In this document: piece after piece, positions 1 to 8,056 of the stretch
How positions within the stretch are numbered: the stretch's first letter is position 1
How the letters are laid out: each line of letters begins with the position of its first letter
NCBI GenBank assembly: GCA_013314715.1
Contig: JABUFC010000034.1
Coordinates: 1-37,665 of the forward strand
Length of the DNA: 37,665 bases
Direction: 5' to 3'
From: Bacteroidales bacterium
GTDB lineage: Bacteria; Bacteroidota; Bacteroidia; Bacteroidales; GWA2-32-17
Translations under genes and position numbers: made by a program
Notes under the pieces: generated by a model
Told to the model about the DNA's origin: nothing
The model's database searches: none
What the model saw: the letters and a program-made list of their open reading frames with translations, nothing else

Positions 1-2
1 AC

Positions 3-377
3 GAAACGCAGTTAGTAGCCGTTACCAATAAGGGTTGTACCGATACCGCCAAGGCTATCATAAAAATACTTGAGCAATATACGTTCTATGCTCCTACTGC
101 CTTTAGTCCCGATGGCGACCGCAACAACGACTTTTTCTATGTGGTAGCTCATGGTATTAAAGAAGAAGGCTTTTATTTAGAGGTTTACGATCGTTGGGGC
201 GAGGTTATTTGGAGCACTAAGACCTACAGCAAGCTCGATGAGCGTAGCGAAAAATGGGACGGACGTGCTAAAAACCATGAAATTGTGCCAATCGGCACCT
301 ATACATGGAGGGCTGTGTTTAGAGATAGTTTTGATAAGTTACACGAAGAAACAGGTTCGGTTACAATTGTAAGATAA
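3..377 (+). CDS. C-terminal end of a T9SS type B (gliding-motility-associated C-terminal domain) surface protein, 5' partial
   Basis: The reading frame is open from the left edge to the TAA at 375-377, so the start and most of the protein lie outside the window. What remains (about 124 residues) is a complete type B sorting domain: the opening motif FSPDGDRNNDFF, then YDRWGEVIW, then the WDGRAKN and VPIGTYTWRAVF segments typical of the CHU_C / gliding-motility-associated C-terminal family. Such domains direct outer-membrane translocation by the type IX secretion system and retention on the cell surface. The residues before it (TNKGCTDTA) look like the end of a PKD or SprB-type repeat. The function of the rest of the protein cannot be read here. 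Confidence 0.9.
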   Translation, partial: ETQLVAVTNKGCTDTAKAIIKILEQYTFYAPTAFSPDGDRNNDFFYVVAHGIKEEGFYLEVYDRWGEVIWSTKTYSKLDERSEKWDGRAKNHEIVPIGTYTWRAVFRDSFDKLHEETGSVTIVR

Positions 378-424
378 AATAATTTATAAGGCTGTAAGCA
401 TAAAAGCAAATCGTGTGCAAATTA

Positions 425-466
425 AAAAAGGGCTTCAAACTAAAAAACGTCTGAAACCCTTTTTTA
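425..466. terminator. Bidirectional intrinsic terminator between the type B gene and tRNA-Val
   Basis: An imperfect stem (GGGCTTCA pairing with TGAAACCC, one mismatch) is flanked by an A-run on the left and a T-run on the right. It can therefore end transcription from the + strand gene and from the - strand tRNA. Confidence 0.6.
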
Positions 467-470
467 TTGG

Positions 471-545
471 TGGGAGCAATAGGATTCGAACCTATGACCC
501 CCTGCTTGTAAGGCAGGTGCTCTGAACCAGCTGAGCTATGCTCCC
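471..545 (-). tRNA. tRNA-Val (anticodon TAC)
   Basis: On the minus strand a complete cloverleaf can be drawn. The acceptor stem GGGAGCA pairs with TGCTCCC, the D-stem is GCTC/GAGC, and the anticodon stem CCTGC/GCAGG encloses loop CTTACAA with anticodon TAC (window 508-510). The T-arm is ATAGG-TTCGAAT-CCTAT and the discriminator base is A. CCA is not encoded. The 75-nt length is normal. Confidence 0.95.
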
Positions 546-661
546 AATTCTTAATTTGAGGATGCAAAGATATATGTAAAAAATAATATCTCCAAATTTT
601 TCTTAAAAAAAAATATAAAATAAAATATGAACAATATAGTAAATAATTCAAAATTATATAC

Positions 662-669
662 TATATTTG
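662..669 (+). promoter_or_regulatory. Bacteroidota -7 promoter element TATATTTG
   Basis: TATATTTG matches the Bacteroidota -7 consensus TAnnTTTG and lies 23 nt before the ATG at 693. No clear TTTG is seen at -33. Its position argues against translation beginning at the upstream in-frame ATG at 627. Confidence 0.5.
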
Positions 670-692
670 TCAAAAATTCAATTCTTATGGTT

Positions 693-3600
693 ATGAAAAA
701 ATCATTGATTTTAATTACTTTTAGCTTTTTAGCTGTGAGGCTATTGGCTCAAACTTATTATGTGGGTCATAAACAATTTAATTTTGTAGATCCTGCAAGA
801 AGTAGAACTATTCAAACCGAGGTTTATTATCCGGCAACAAGTGCGGGTGATAATACACCTTTTGCCAGTGGTCAATTTCCGGTTTTAGTGTTTGGTCATG
901 GTTTTGTAATGTCGTGGGACTCTTATCAATGGCTTTGGGATAGTTTAACAACCAAAGGTTATATTATGGTATTTCCTCGAACAGAAGGAAGTATTTCTCC
1001 AAGTCATGCTGAATTTGGTACGGATTTAAAGTTTTTGAATGATTATGTTTTGTCAGAAGGTTCTAATTCCTCATCGTTTTTTTATCAGCACATATTAGGA
1101 ACGAGTGCTATTATGGGGCATTCGATGGGTAGAGGAAGTTCGTTTTTAGCTGCAGCCAACAATACTAATTTAACTACATTAGTAAATTTTGCTGCTGCCG
1201 AAACAAACCCAAGTGCAATTGCAGCTGCTGCCAATGTTACGGTTCCTGCTGTTGTATTTTATGGCGTAAACGATGGTGTTGCTCCTCCGGCAAATCATCA
1301 GATACCTATGTACAACGCTTTAGCATCATCGTGTAAAACTTTAATTGGAATTGTGGGAGGTGGACATTGTTATTTTGCCGATTATAATTTTAACTGTAGT
1401 TTTGGCGAAGGAACCACAAATCCGCAGCCTACCATTTCGCGTGAACAACAACACGAAATTGTTGCTCAATTATTGATACCTTACTTAAATTATATGTTGA
1501 AAGGTGATGCTAGTGCCGAACAAATATATTATCAACGTTTAAACAGCATGAACACCATTGTTTTTCAGCGTAATTGCTTAATGAATTATGATGTAGCATT
1601 GCGTGGTTTTGTTTCTCCAAGTAATAGTTGTGGTTTAAATGCTAATCAGACGGTTAGTGTTATTGTAAAAAACAATGGTATTAATCCTGTTAGCAATGTG
1701 CCTCTGTCTTTAGTATTCAACAATCAGACACCTATTCAGGAAATATATACAGGAACGATTAACCCCAACGATTCTATAATTTATACATTTACGCAAACCG
1801 TAAATGCAGGTCAACCAGGTGCAACTTATCAATTTGTGGTTTATAGTAGTTATACCAACGATGAATATATTTATAATGATACCGTTAGTGTTAGTTATAC
1901 CAATACAACGGTTGCTTTACCCATTAGTGTTGATTTTACGGGTTACGATGGGACTAATTTAGCAACCGTATTTCCGGGGTGGAAAGAAGCTCAAGGAATT
2001 GTTCCAACAGGCAATACATCTGCTTGGGTTTCGCGAACCGGTATAGGGGGTACAACCAATGTTACTGCTAAAGTCAATTTTTATAGCTCACCTATTCGAG
2101 AATGGATTTTAGGTCCCGGATTTTTATGTGGACCATATACCAAGCTCTCTTTTGATGTTGCTGTTACTGCTTACAATAGCAATAATGCTTATGTTAATGG
2201 AATGGGAACCAACGATAGTTTAAAAATATTATATTCAACCGATTGTGGTGCAACATGGAAAAGACTTACTGCTTATGGGAAAAATGCTAATTTTACTAAC
2301 GCTTTACAAACCATAGAAATTAATTTATCGTCGTTTAATGGGCAAGGTATTGCTATAGCTTTTGAAGCATTTCGCGAAACTACGGTAAGCAACGATTATG
2401 ATTTACATCTCGATAATATTTTGATTAAAAATTATGCACCTTACGATTTGGTTGCAGAAAGTTTCGTTAGTCCTATCGAACAAAATTGCTTCGGCACCGA
2501 GTCTGTTGAAGTAACCATTAAAAACAACGGATTAAATGCTATTGATTTTAGCGTAAATCCAGTTACTATCGATGTTCAAGTTACAGGCGTTGTAAATCAA
2601 ATGTTAACTTATCAATTAACTTCTGGTAACCTTGCAAGTCAGGCAAGCATGAACCAGATGATTGGAACAATAGATATGTCGCAAAATGGTAATTATACAT
2701 TTACACAACGTATTTATTTTACTTTAGACGACGATACTACTAATAATGACTTATCGCATACGGTTACTGTTTCGAATCCTGAACTTAGCATACAAGGTAA
2801 TACCCAGATTTGTAGTGGGCAATCGACTACCTTAACTGCTCAAGCAAATGTTACGGGAATGGTGTCATTAATTAGTTCAAACTCGACTTCAGTAAGTATT
2901 CCCGACAATAATAGCACAGGAATAACTTCTAATATTACGGTTTCAAACATAAGTTCATCTTTAATGGCTGCCAATGTATTAAAAAAAGTAATTATAGATT
3001 CGTTAACACATACGTATGTAGGCGATTTGAAAATAGATTTAATAGCACCCGATAATAGTACAATTAATTTAGTCAACCAAAGAGGTAGTAGCGGTGATAA
3101 TTTTATTGGTACCATATTCGATCCTACAGCCACAACTCCAATTTCATCGATTACTAGTGCAAATGCTCCTTTTACAGGAAGCTATAGACCCGAAAATAAT
3201 TTTAATATGTTAACCGGACCAGCTTTGGGCACATGGAAGTTAAAAGTTAGTGATTTAGCTTCAAGTGATGTGGGTGTTTTACATAAATGGACACTTGTGC
3301 TCGAGGTTAACAATTATATTGTAAGTTATAGTTGGAGCAATGGACAAACAACACCCGATATTACAGTAAGTCCATCGCAGAATACTACCTATACATTAAC
3401 TATTACCGATGCTAAAGGATGTACAAAAACCGATAGCCTATCAGTTAACGTAGGTCAAACGAGTAATATGCTTAATTTAGGTCAAGATATTGTTGTTTGC
3501 GAAGGACAAATAGTTACATTAGATGCCGGTAATGGTTTTAGTTCGTATTTATGGAATACAGGAGCAACAACACCTACTATTCAGGTTACAACAAGTGGTA

Positions 3601-4367
3601 CCTATTCGGTACAAGTTAGCGATGCCTGCGGAACTCAGGACGATACCGTAGTAGTAACCATCAATCCTAAACCAATTGTAAATTTAGGACCTGATGTAAA
3701 TATCTGTTTAGGGAATTCTGCTACTCTAACAGCTCCTGCTAATTTAACCTATAACTGGTCAACTGGAGAAAACACACAAGCGATAACGGTTACACCAGCA
3801 GCCTCTGGTACTTATACCTATATGGTTATGGTAAGTGATGCTAATAGTTGTGTAAATTCAGATACTATTGATGTTCATGTGTTTGATTTACCAACAGTAG
3901 AATTAGGCGCTGATACCAGTATATGTCATACCGATCAATTAACCTTATCGGCTGGCAATTTTGCACAATATAGCTGGTCTAATGGCAGTACATCGTCAAC
4001 ACTTACTGTTGATGCTAATCAGTTACAAAATGGTGCTTATACATACGCTGTAACAGTAACCGATAATTTAGGTTGTACCGCTACCGATCAAATAACGATA
4101 ACCATCGTTACATGTAATGAAATAAATGATTTCGGTACGAATCAGATTATGTTATATCCCAACCCGGCTACTGTAGAAGTATTTTTTGATGGCTTAACTT
4201 TGCATTCTACCATTATCATTATGAGCGAAGATGGAAAAGTAGTATATCAAAACAACAACATAGAAACCACTGCTCTTAAAATTGATATTTCGCAGTGGTC
4301 ATCAGGGATATATTTCGTAAAAAGCATCAATGAACCAATGCAGACATATACGTTCATTAAACGTTGA
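693..4367 (+). CDS. Secreted alpha/beta-hydrolase with CARDB-like, P-domain and Ig-like modules and a T9SS type A sorting domain
   Basis: About 1224 residues from ATG 693. This start gives a clean signal peptide (MKKSLILITFSFLAVRLLAQ) and lies after the -7 box; ATG 627 and 687 are in frame but fit less well. Residues about 20-270 are an alpha/beta-hydrolase of the dienelactone-hydrolase/PAF-acetylhydrolase type. The nucleophile elbow GHSMG is at about 142-146 (Ser144), a likely acid is Asp194 in VNDG, and a likely catalytic His225 lies in GGGHCY. Two CARDB-like stretches and a jelly-roll-like segment follow. A proprotein-convertase P-domain lies at about 722-871 (HTYVGDLKIDLIAPD, GTWKLKVSD), then Ig-like repeats beginning LGxDxxxC. 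The last 75 residues are a type A sorting domain (MLYPNPATVEVFF). It is probably a T9SS-exported esterase or lipase-like enzyme; the substrate is unknown. Confidence 0.88.
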   Translation: MKKSLILITFSFLAVRLLAQTYYVGHKQFNFVDPARSRTIQTEVYYPATSAGDNTPFASGQFPVLVFGHGFVMSWDSYQWLWDSLTTKGYIMVFPRTEGSISPSHAEFGTDLKFLNDYVLSEGSNSSSFFYQHILGTSAIMGHSMGRGSSFLAAANNTNLTTLVNFAAAETNPSAIAAAANVTVPAVVFYGVNDGVAPPANHQIPMYNALASSCKTLIGIVGGGHCYFADYNFNCSFGEGTTNPQPTISREQQHEIVAQLLIPYLNYMLKGDASAEQIYYQRLNSMNTIVFQRNCLMNYDVALRGFVSPSNSCGLNANQTVSVIVKNNGINPVSNVPLSLVFNNQTPIQEIYTGTINPNDSIIYTFTQTVNAGQPGATYQFVVYSSYTNDEYIYNDTVSVSYTNTTVALPISVDFTGYDGTNLATVFPGWKEAQGIVPTGNTSAWVSRTGIGGTTNVTAKVNFYSSPIREWILGPGFLCGPYTKLSFDVAVTAYNSNNAYVNGMGTNDSLKILYSTDCGATWKRLTAYGKNANFTNALQTIEINLSSFNGQGIAIAFEAFRETTVSNDYDLHLDNILIKNYAPYDLVAESFVSPIEQNCFGTESVEVTIKNNGLNAIDFSVNPVTIDVQVTGVVNQMLTYQLTSGNLASQASMNQMIGTIDMSQNGNYTFTQRIYFTLDDDTTNNDLSHTVTVSNPELSIQGNTQICSGQSTTLTAQANVTGMVSLISSNSTSVSIPDNNSTGITSNITVSNISSSLMAANVLKKVIIDSLTHTYVGDLKIDLIAPDNSTINLVNQRGSSGDNFIGTIFDPTATTPISSITSANAPFTGSYRPENNFNMLTGPALGTWKLKVSDLASSDVGVLHKWTLVLEVNNYIVSYSWSNGQTTPDITVSPSQNTTYTLTITDAKGCTKTDSLSVNVGQTSNMLNLGQDIVVCEGQIVTLDAGNGFSSYLWNTGATTPTIQVTTSGTYSVQVSDACGTQDDTVVVTINPKPIVNLGPDVNICLGNSATLTAPANLTYNWSTGENTQAITVTPAASGTYTYMVMVSDANSCVNSDTIDVHVFDLPTVELGADTSICHTDQLTLSAGNFAQYSWSNGSTSSTLTVDANQLQNGAYTYAVTVTDNLGCTATDQITITIVTCNEINDFGTNQIMLYPNPATVEVFFDGLTLHSTIIIMSEDGKVVYQNNNIETTALKIDISQWSSGIYFVKSINEPMQTYTFIKR

Positions 4368-4391
4368 TAATTTTAGGATTATCAATTTTAA

Positions 4392-4420
4392 AGGAGGCTG
4401 GAATTTCCAGCCTCTTTTGT
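4392..4420 (+). terminator. Intrinsic terminator after the hydrolase gene
   Basis: GAGGCTGG (4394-4401) pairs perfectly with CCAGCCTC (4407-4414), followed by TTTTGTTTT. It lies about 25 nt after the stop codon of the hydrolase. Confidence 0.85.
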
Positions 4421-4570
4421 TTTACCCAGATTACGCATTAGCAATGCGTAAACGATAAAGTGCTTGTAATCAATTCAAAAGTATTTGAATTGAAACAATC
4501 ACTAAATCGGGGTTATCCCAAATAAATCAAGTAGTTTGGCTCATACTTCACCTCCTATTGATTAATTTCC
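4421..4570 (+). repeat. Dispersed structured intergenic repeat A, copy 1
   Basis: Shares a long non-coding sequence with 20294-20459 in the same orientation, including an ungapped near-identical core (CACTAAATCGGGGTTATCCC and flanks, about 4497-4545). Hairpin 1 is TTACGCATT/AATGCGTAA (4431-4439 with 4443-4451). Hairpin 2 is CAATTCAAA/TTTGAATTG (4471-4479 with 4484-4492). The 3' part can fold back through AAATCAAGTAG and CTATTGATT. No protein is encoded. It may be a MITE/REP-type element or a structured RNA. Confidence 0.8.
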
Positions 4571-4611
4571 TCTAAAAATATTACTATAAGACCTTTGCAA
4601 AACTTCTTTTT

Positions 4612-4760
4612 TGGTCGAGTCCAACCTTTTTGTCGTCATTCTGAGCTTGTCGAATTTCCCGTCATTCTGAGCTTGTTGAAGAATAAACCCATTGCTCATT
4701 TAGTTTTGCGTATGGTTATACCTCGACAGGCTCGGTATGACGGTGGGTGTAGAGTTTGTT
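4612..4760 (+). repeat. Dispersed intergenic repeat B (GTCATTCTGAGC type), copy 1
   Basis: Contains two copies of GTCATTCTGAGCTTGT and the segment CCTCGACAGGCTCGGTATGA. It recurs inverted at 10808-10990. An open frame passes through it (4595-4792) but it has no protein-like features. Between this repeat and the regulatory site at 4825 is only AT-rich sequence. Confidence 0.8.
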
Positions 4761-4824
4761 CTTCTAAAAATATTATTATTTTTTTAGCCTGATTAATTTT
4801 GTTTATCTATCCTACTTGGGTTTA

Positions 4825-4880
4825 ATAATAATTTGCTAACGTTTTATTAACAATTATTTAAAAACTATACATCACATTTG
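4825..4880 (+). promoter_or_regulatory. Pho-box-like 11-bp repeat operator and promoter of the TonB receptor
   Basis: Four hexamers, ATAATA (4825), CTAACG (4836), TTAACA (4847) and TTAAAA (4858), are separated by 5 bp each, giving an exact 11-bp period. Ten bp later comes ACATTTG (4874-4880), a -7-like element, then 12 nt to the ATG at 4893. The same geometry occurs at 10618-10673 and 20143-20198. PhoB/PhoP-type regulators bind 11-bp direct repeats, and the Bacillus PhoP unit is TTAACA-like; phosphate control here is inferred. Confidence 0.6.
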
Positions 4881-4892
4881 AAAAAAAATGTA

Positions 4893-6776
4893 ATGTCTAA
4901 AATAGTTATTTTATTTACTCTAATATCGACCTTGGTTTCTGCTCAGGATACGATTAAATTGAAAGAAGTTGTAGTTAGTGCTACACGCTATGAAAAAAGC
5001 TTAAATCAAACTTCTGATTACATTAAGTTAATATCTAAAAGAGATATAGAAAAATTAACTTTGGTATCGCCCGGTGAGCTTTTAAATAATACAGCTGGTA
5101 TCAATGCAGAAAATGGAACGGGTAAGGGTTATCCTAAACGTAGTACCATTAATATGAATGGATTTCCGGCAAACTATAATCTAAGTATGCTCAATGGTGT
5201 TAAAATATTAACAGAACATATCCATACTGGTCAAAACATTGATTACATACCCATAGAAATGATAGATAGAATAGAGATTATCGAAGGTGCTGCTTCTGCT
5301 CAATATGGCTCCGACGCTATGGGAGGAGTTATTAATATCATAACTAAAAAGCCGTCTGATAAACCAAATGGACAAATTACAACATGGGGCGGTAATAATG
5401 ATAATTATCTTGTTAGTAATTATATCAATACAAAGGTTAATAAGTTTGGTATTTCATCGTGCATGGGGTGGGAAAAATCAAATGGAATAGATATAACAAA
5501 ACCTACCAACAGAAAAAATTTTATGGGTTATTCGCGTCAATACATACTTAATAATTTAATGTATAATCTTTCAAATACATTTACAATACATTCGATGCTC
5601 AATATTTTTAACAACCGTATGGAATGGAATGATGGTGTAGATAAATATGCACATTTATATATGCCCAGTATAGGATATAGTTTACGTTTAAAAAAACTTG
5701 ACCAAAAGTTTAATGTTAATTATTCGCACTGGGAAGCACAGTTGTCGTCTGAACTAAATCAATTGATACAACCCGAATTAAATAATAAGCTAATTATAAA
5801 CGACCAACATGCTTTATTTTTTGGGGGTGATTTTAGATATATCATATTTCAACGCGAAAAAGTAACGAAAAATCATCAACAAATGGTTGGAGCTTATATA
5901 ACCAGTGATTCAAAATATGGAAAAGCATGGTATTCTACCTTATCGGTTAGAATGGATTATCCCGAAGAATATAAAGCGGTATTTTCGCCCAAATGGTCGT
6001 TAATGTATCGTCCCGATTCATCTTTCTTTGCCATAAAAACATCGATTGGGCGTGGTTTTCGTTATCCAACCGTACAAGATAAATATGAGTTAGCATTTGG
6101 ACATAGCGGTAGTGCCCTGCGTTTTGGGAATCCTGACTTAAAACCCGAATATAGTACCACATTGACTTTGGCCGGTGAGTTTATTCCTATTAAATACTTG
6201 AGTATTCAAGGCAAATATTACTACAATATGATACAAGATATGATTATACCTGTTTTACAAGGCAAATGGGATGTAGATACAACCAAATATGTATGGATGC
6301 GACAGAATATACAAAATACCGTCATTCATGGATACGAAATAAGTGGCATCTTTACGTTTAATAACGTTTCGTTTCAATTAGGATACAGCAATTCTATCTA
6401 TTCTTTCAATCAAAATATACGTCAGTTGGCTTATATTCCCGGAAGCTCATTGAATTCAAAAATTACATTCGAACAAAAAATAAATGACCATTTAGTGGTT
6501 AATATAAATTTCTTGTACAAGCAAGTATGGGGTCGTAAGGCATGGAACTGGAAACCAGCAGCAGGAAGCTCATTCGACGACGCAAGCGGGTTACTTACCG
6601 AATTAAAAGATTATCAATTATTATCGGGTGGTGTTCGATTAAAATACAAACAAACCGTAGGCATTTTCTTAAACGTAGATAATATGTTGAAACAAGAACT
6701 CGAATTATTAGATGATGCACTTATGATTATTGAACCTAAAATATATTATAAAGCCGGTTTAAATTTTTATTTTTAA
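4893..6776 (+). CDS. TonB-dependent outer-membrane receptor (BtuB/FepA-like)
   Basis: About 627 residues from ATG 4893. The frame also contains a TTG at 4878, but that overlaps the -7-like element, and ATG 4893 keeps the 29-nt spacing from the operator seen in two other genes. A signal peptide (ending LVSAQ) is followed directly by the plug domain (EVVVSATRYEKS, LNNTAGINAENG, IEMIDRIEIIEGAASAQYG, MGGVINIITKKP; about residues 20-150). The remainder is a beta-barrel rich in alternating aromatic strands and ending in the terminal Phe of outer-membrane proteins (GLNFYF). No CarboxypepD-like N-terminal extension and no SusD partner are present, so it is not a SusC-type receptor. It imports a ligand using TonB energy. 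The promoter and the downstream phosphatase-family gene suggest a phosphorus compound, but vitamin or metal chelates remain possible. Confidence 0.92.
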   Translation: MSKIVILFTLISTLVSAQDTIKLKEVVVSATRYEKSLNQTSDYIKLISKRDIEKLTLVSPGELLNNTAGINAENGTGKGYPKRSTINMNGFPANYNLSMLNGVKILTEHIHTGQNIDYIPIEMIDRIEIIEGAASAQYGSDAMGGVINIITKKPSDKPNGQITTWGGNNDNYLVSNYINTKVNKFGISSCMGWEKSNGIDITKPTNRKNFMGYSRQYILNNLMYNLSNTFTIHSMLNIFNNRMEWNDGVDKYAHLYMPSIGYSLRLKKLDQKFNVNYSHWEAQLSSELNQLIQPELNNKLIINDQHALFFGGDFRYIIFQREKVTKNHQQMVGAYITSDSKYGKAWYSTLSVRMDYPEEYKAVFSPKWSLMYRPDSSFFAIKTSIGRGFRYPTVQDKYELAFGHSGSALRFGNPDLKPEYSTTLTLAGEFIPIKYLSIQGKYYYNMIQDMIIPVLQGKWDVDTTKYVWMRQNIQNTVIHGYEISGIFTFNNVSFQLGYSNSIYSFNQNIRQLAYIPGSSLNSKITFEQKINDHLVVNINFLYKQVWGRKAWNWKPAAGSSFDDASGLLTELKDYQLLSGGVRLKYKQTVGIFLNVDNMLKQELELLDDALMIIEPKIYYKAGLNFYF

Positions 6777-6814
6777 CCCCAATATCGTAATTTTACAAGA
6801 AATTTAAAGCTTTC

Positions 6815-7864
6815 ATGACACTTTTTAAATCTTCGTTACGATTATTAGCTGTAATTGTTGTTTTGTTTATTGCTTATTTTATTGGGGTAATATTGCTTAA
6901 TACGCTTAACGATTACAAGCCCCAAAATCGTTATACCCGAATAACTGACAACGATGTTATGGAGAAAGATACGTTACATTTGCTTTCGTGGAACATTGGT
7001 TATGCCGGTATGGGCAAAGAAATGGATTTTTTTTACGATGGTGGTACTATGGTGCGTCCTTCGTATGATTATTACAAACAATGTTTCGATTCTATTTTAC
7101 ATTTTTTAGCTTCTATGGACCAGAAAAATGATATATACCTATTACAGGAAGTTGATTTCGATTCCAAACGTTCTTATTACATAAATCAAAAACAACAGAT
7201 TGCCCAAGTTCTTCAAAGTAAACAATATGCCGATTCGCTCATCAATTATCAGGTTTCGTTTGTTGCTTTTCCGTTGCATAATCCTATGGGAAAAGTATCG
7301 GCCGGTTTGGTAACTTTTTCAAAAACAAAACCAGTATGGTCCTTGAAGGTGTATTTGGGCGAAACCTATTCATGGCCTAAACAAGTATTTTTTCTCGATC
7401 GCGGTATATTGATTCATGCTTTTAAAACCCGAAAAGGGAAATACTTGTTTGTTGTAAACGTTCATCTATCGGCATTTGACGATGCCGTCGAAGCAAGGTC
7501 AAAGGAGTTAAGCATGTTGCAAACACTTGTCTCCGCTATTCTAAAAAATAATCATTACTTAATGGTTGCCGGCGATTGGAACATCAATCCACCTCAATTT
7601 CACTTCTCTAATAAGGTTAAATTTAAATACTTTTATACCGAACCCAATACTTATGAATTTAAAAATGCAACTTTTTATTCTGATACCTTAGTGCCAACTA
7701 ATAGAAAAGCCAATATGCCTTATATTAAACACAAAACACCTGTTACAACGTTAGATTATATTTTATGTTCAAATAATTTAGATATCATAAACTATAAAGT
7801 AATTGATTTAGATTTTAAGTTTTCTGACCATAATCCTATTGCCTTTTCGGTAGTGCTTAAGTAG
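6815..7864 (+). CDS. Membrane-anchored endonuclease/exonuclease/phosphatase-family protein
   Basis: 349 residues. An N-terminal hydrophobic segment (about 8-30) anchors the protein or serves as an uncleaved signal, placing the catalytic domain in the periplasm. The DNase I-like fold is recognised by its ordered motifs: WNIGY (Asn60), LLQEVDFDS (Glu112), VNVHLSAF (His217), VAGDWNINP (Asp254, Asn256), LDYILCSNN and FSDHNPIAF (Asp338, His339), so the catalytic set looks complete. The gene starts 38 nt after the TonB receptor stop with no terminator between, so co-transcription is likely. The family cuts phosphodiesters or phosphomonoesters in nucleic acids, phospholipids or inositol phosphates; the substrate cannot be read. 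The neighbourhood suggests phosphate release from an imported molecule. Confidence 0.88.
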   Translation: MTLFKSSLRLLAVIVVLFIAYFIGVILLNTLNDYKPQNRYTRITDNDVMEKDTLHLLSWNIGYAGMGKEMDFFYDGGTMVRPSYDYYKQCFDSILHFLASMDQKNDIYLLQEVDFDSKRSYYINQKQQIAQVLQSKQYADSLINYQVSFVAFPLHNPMGKVSAGLVTFSKTKPVWSLKVYLGETYSWPKQVFFLDRGILIHAFKTRKGKYLFVVNVHLSAFDDAVEARSKELSMLQTLVSAILKNNHYLMVAGDWNINPPQFHFSNKVKFKYFYTEPNTYEFKNATFYSDTLVPTNRKANMPYIKHKTPVTTLDYILCSNNLDIINYKVIDLDFKFSDHNPIAFSVVLK

Positions 7865-7902
7865 ATGTATCAGTATATAACAAGATCATTATTGTTAATA
7901 AT

Positions 7903-7926
7903 ATTTTAATCTTAAGAGATTAAAAT
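7903..7926 (+). terminator. Possible terminator hairpin after the EEP gene
   Basis: ATTTTAATCT pairs perfectly with AGATTAAAAT around loop TAAG, 39 nt after the stop codon. There is no T-run after it, so a terminator function is uncertain. Confidence 0.35.
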
Positions 7927-7987
7927 AAATTATCAGATTAATAGGCATATAAAATATAGAAAATTTAAAAGAATATTATTAATTAGT

Positions 7988-8017
7988 TTTGAGAATTGTC
8001 TAAAAGTAATATATTTG
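7988..8017 (+). promoter_or_regulatory. Bacteroidota promoter, TTTG - 18 bp - TATATTTG
   Basis: A -33 TTTG (7988-7991) and a -7 TATATTTG (8010-8017) are separated by 18 bp, matching the phylum consensus. The predicted leader is about 35 nt. The spacing is the same as at the ftsX promoter. Confidence 0.7.
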
Positions 8018-8056
8018 TGTCGATAATTTAAATATTTAATTATTAATTTTAACTAT

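Noticed and set aside
361-651. 96-residue open frame on - strand
   Set aside because: Overlaps the tRNA-Val and the terminator; its apparent conserved stretch is the translated tRNA.
627-692. Upstream in-frame ATG at 627 as start of the hydrolase gene
   Set aside because: It would place 22 extra residues before a complete signal peptide and begin upstream of the -7 promoter element at 662.
4595-4792. 65-residue open frame on + strand
   Set aside because: Runs through repeat B; the translated sequence is just the repeat and has no signal, domain or promoter.
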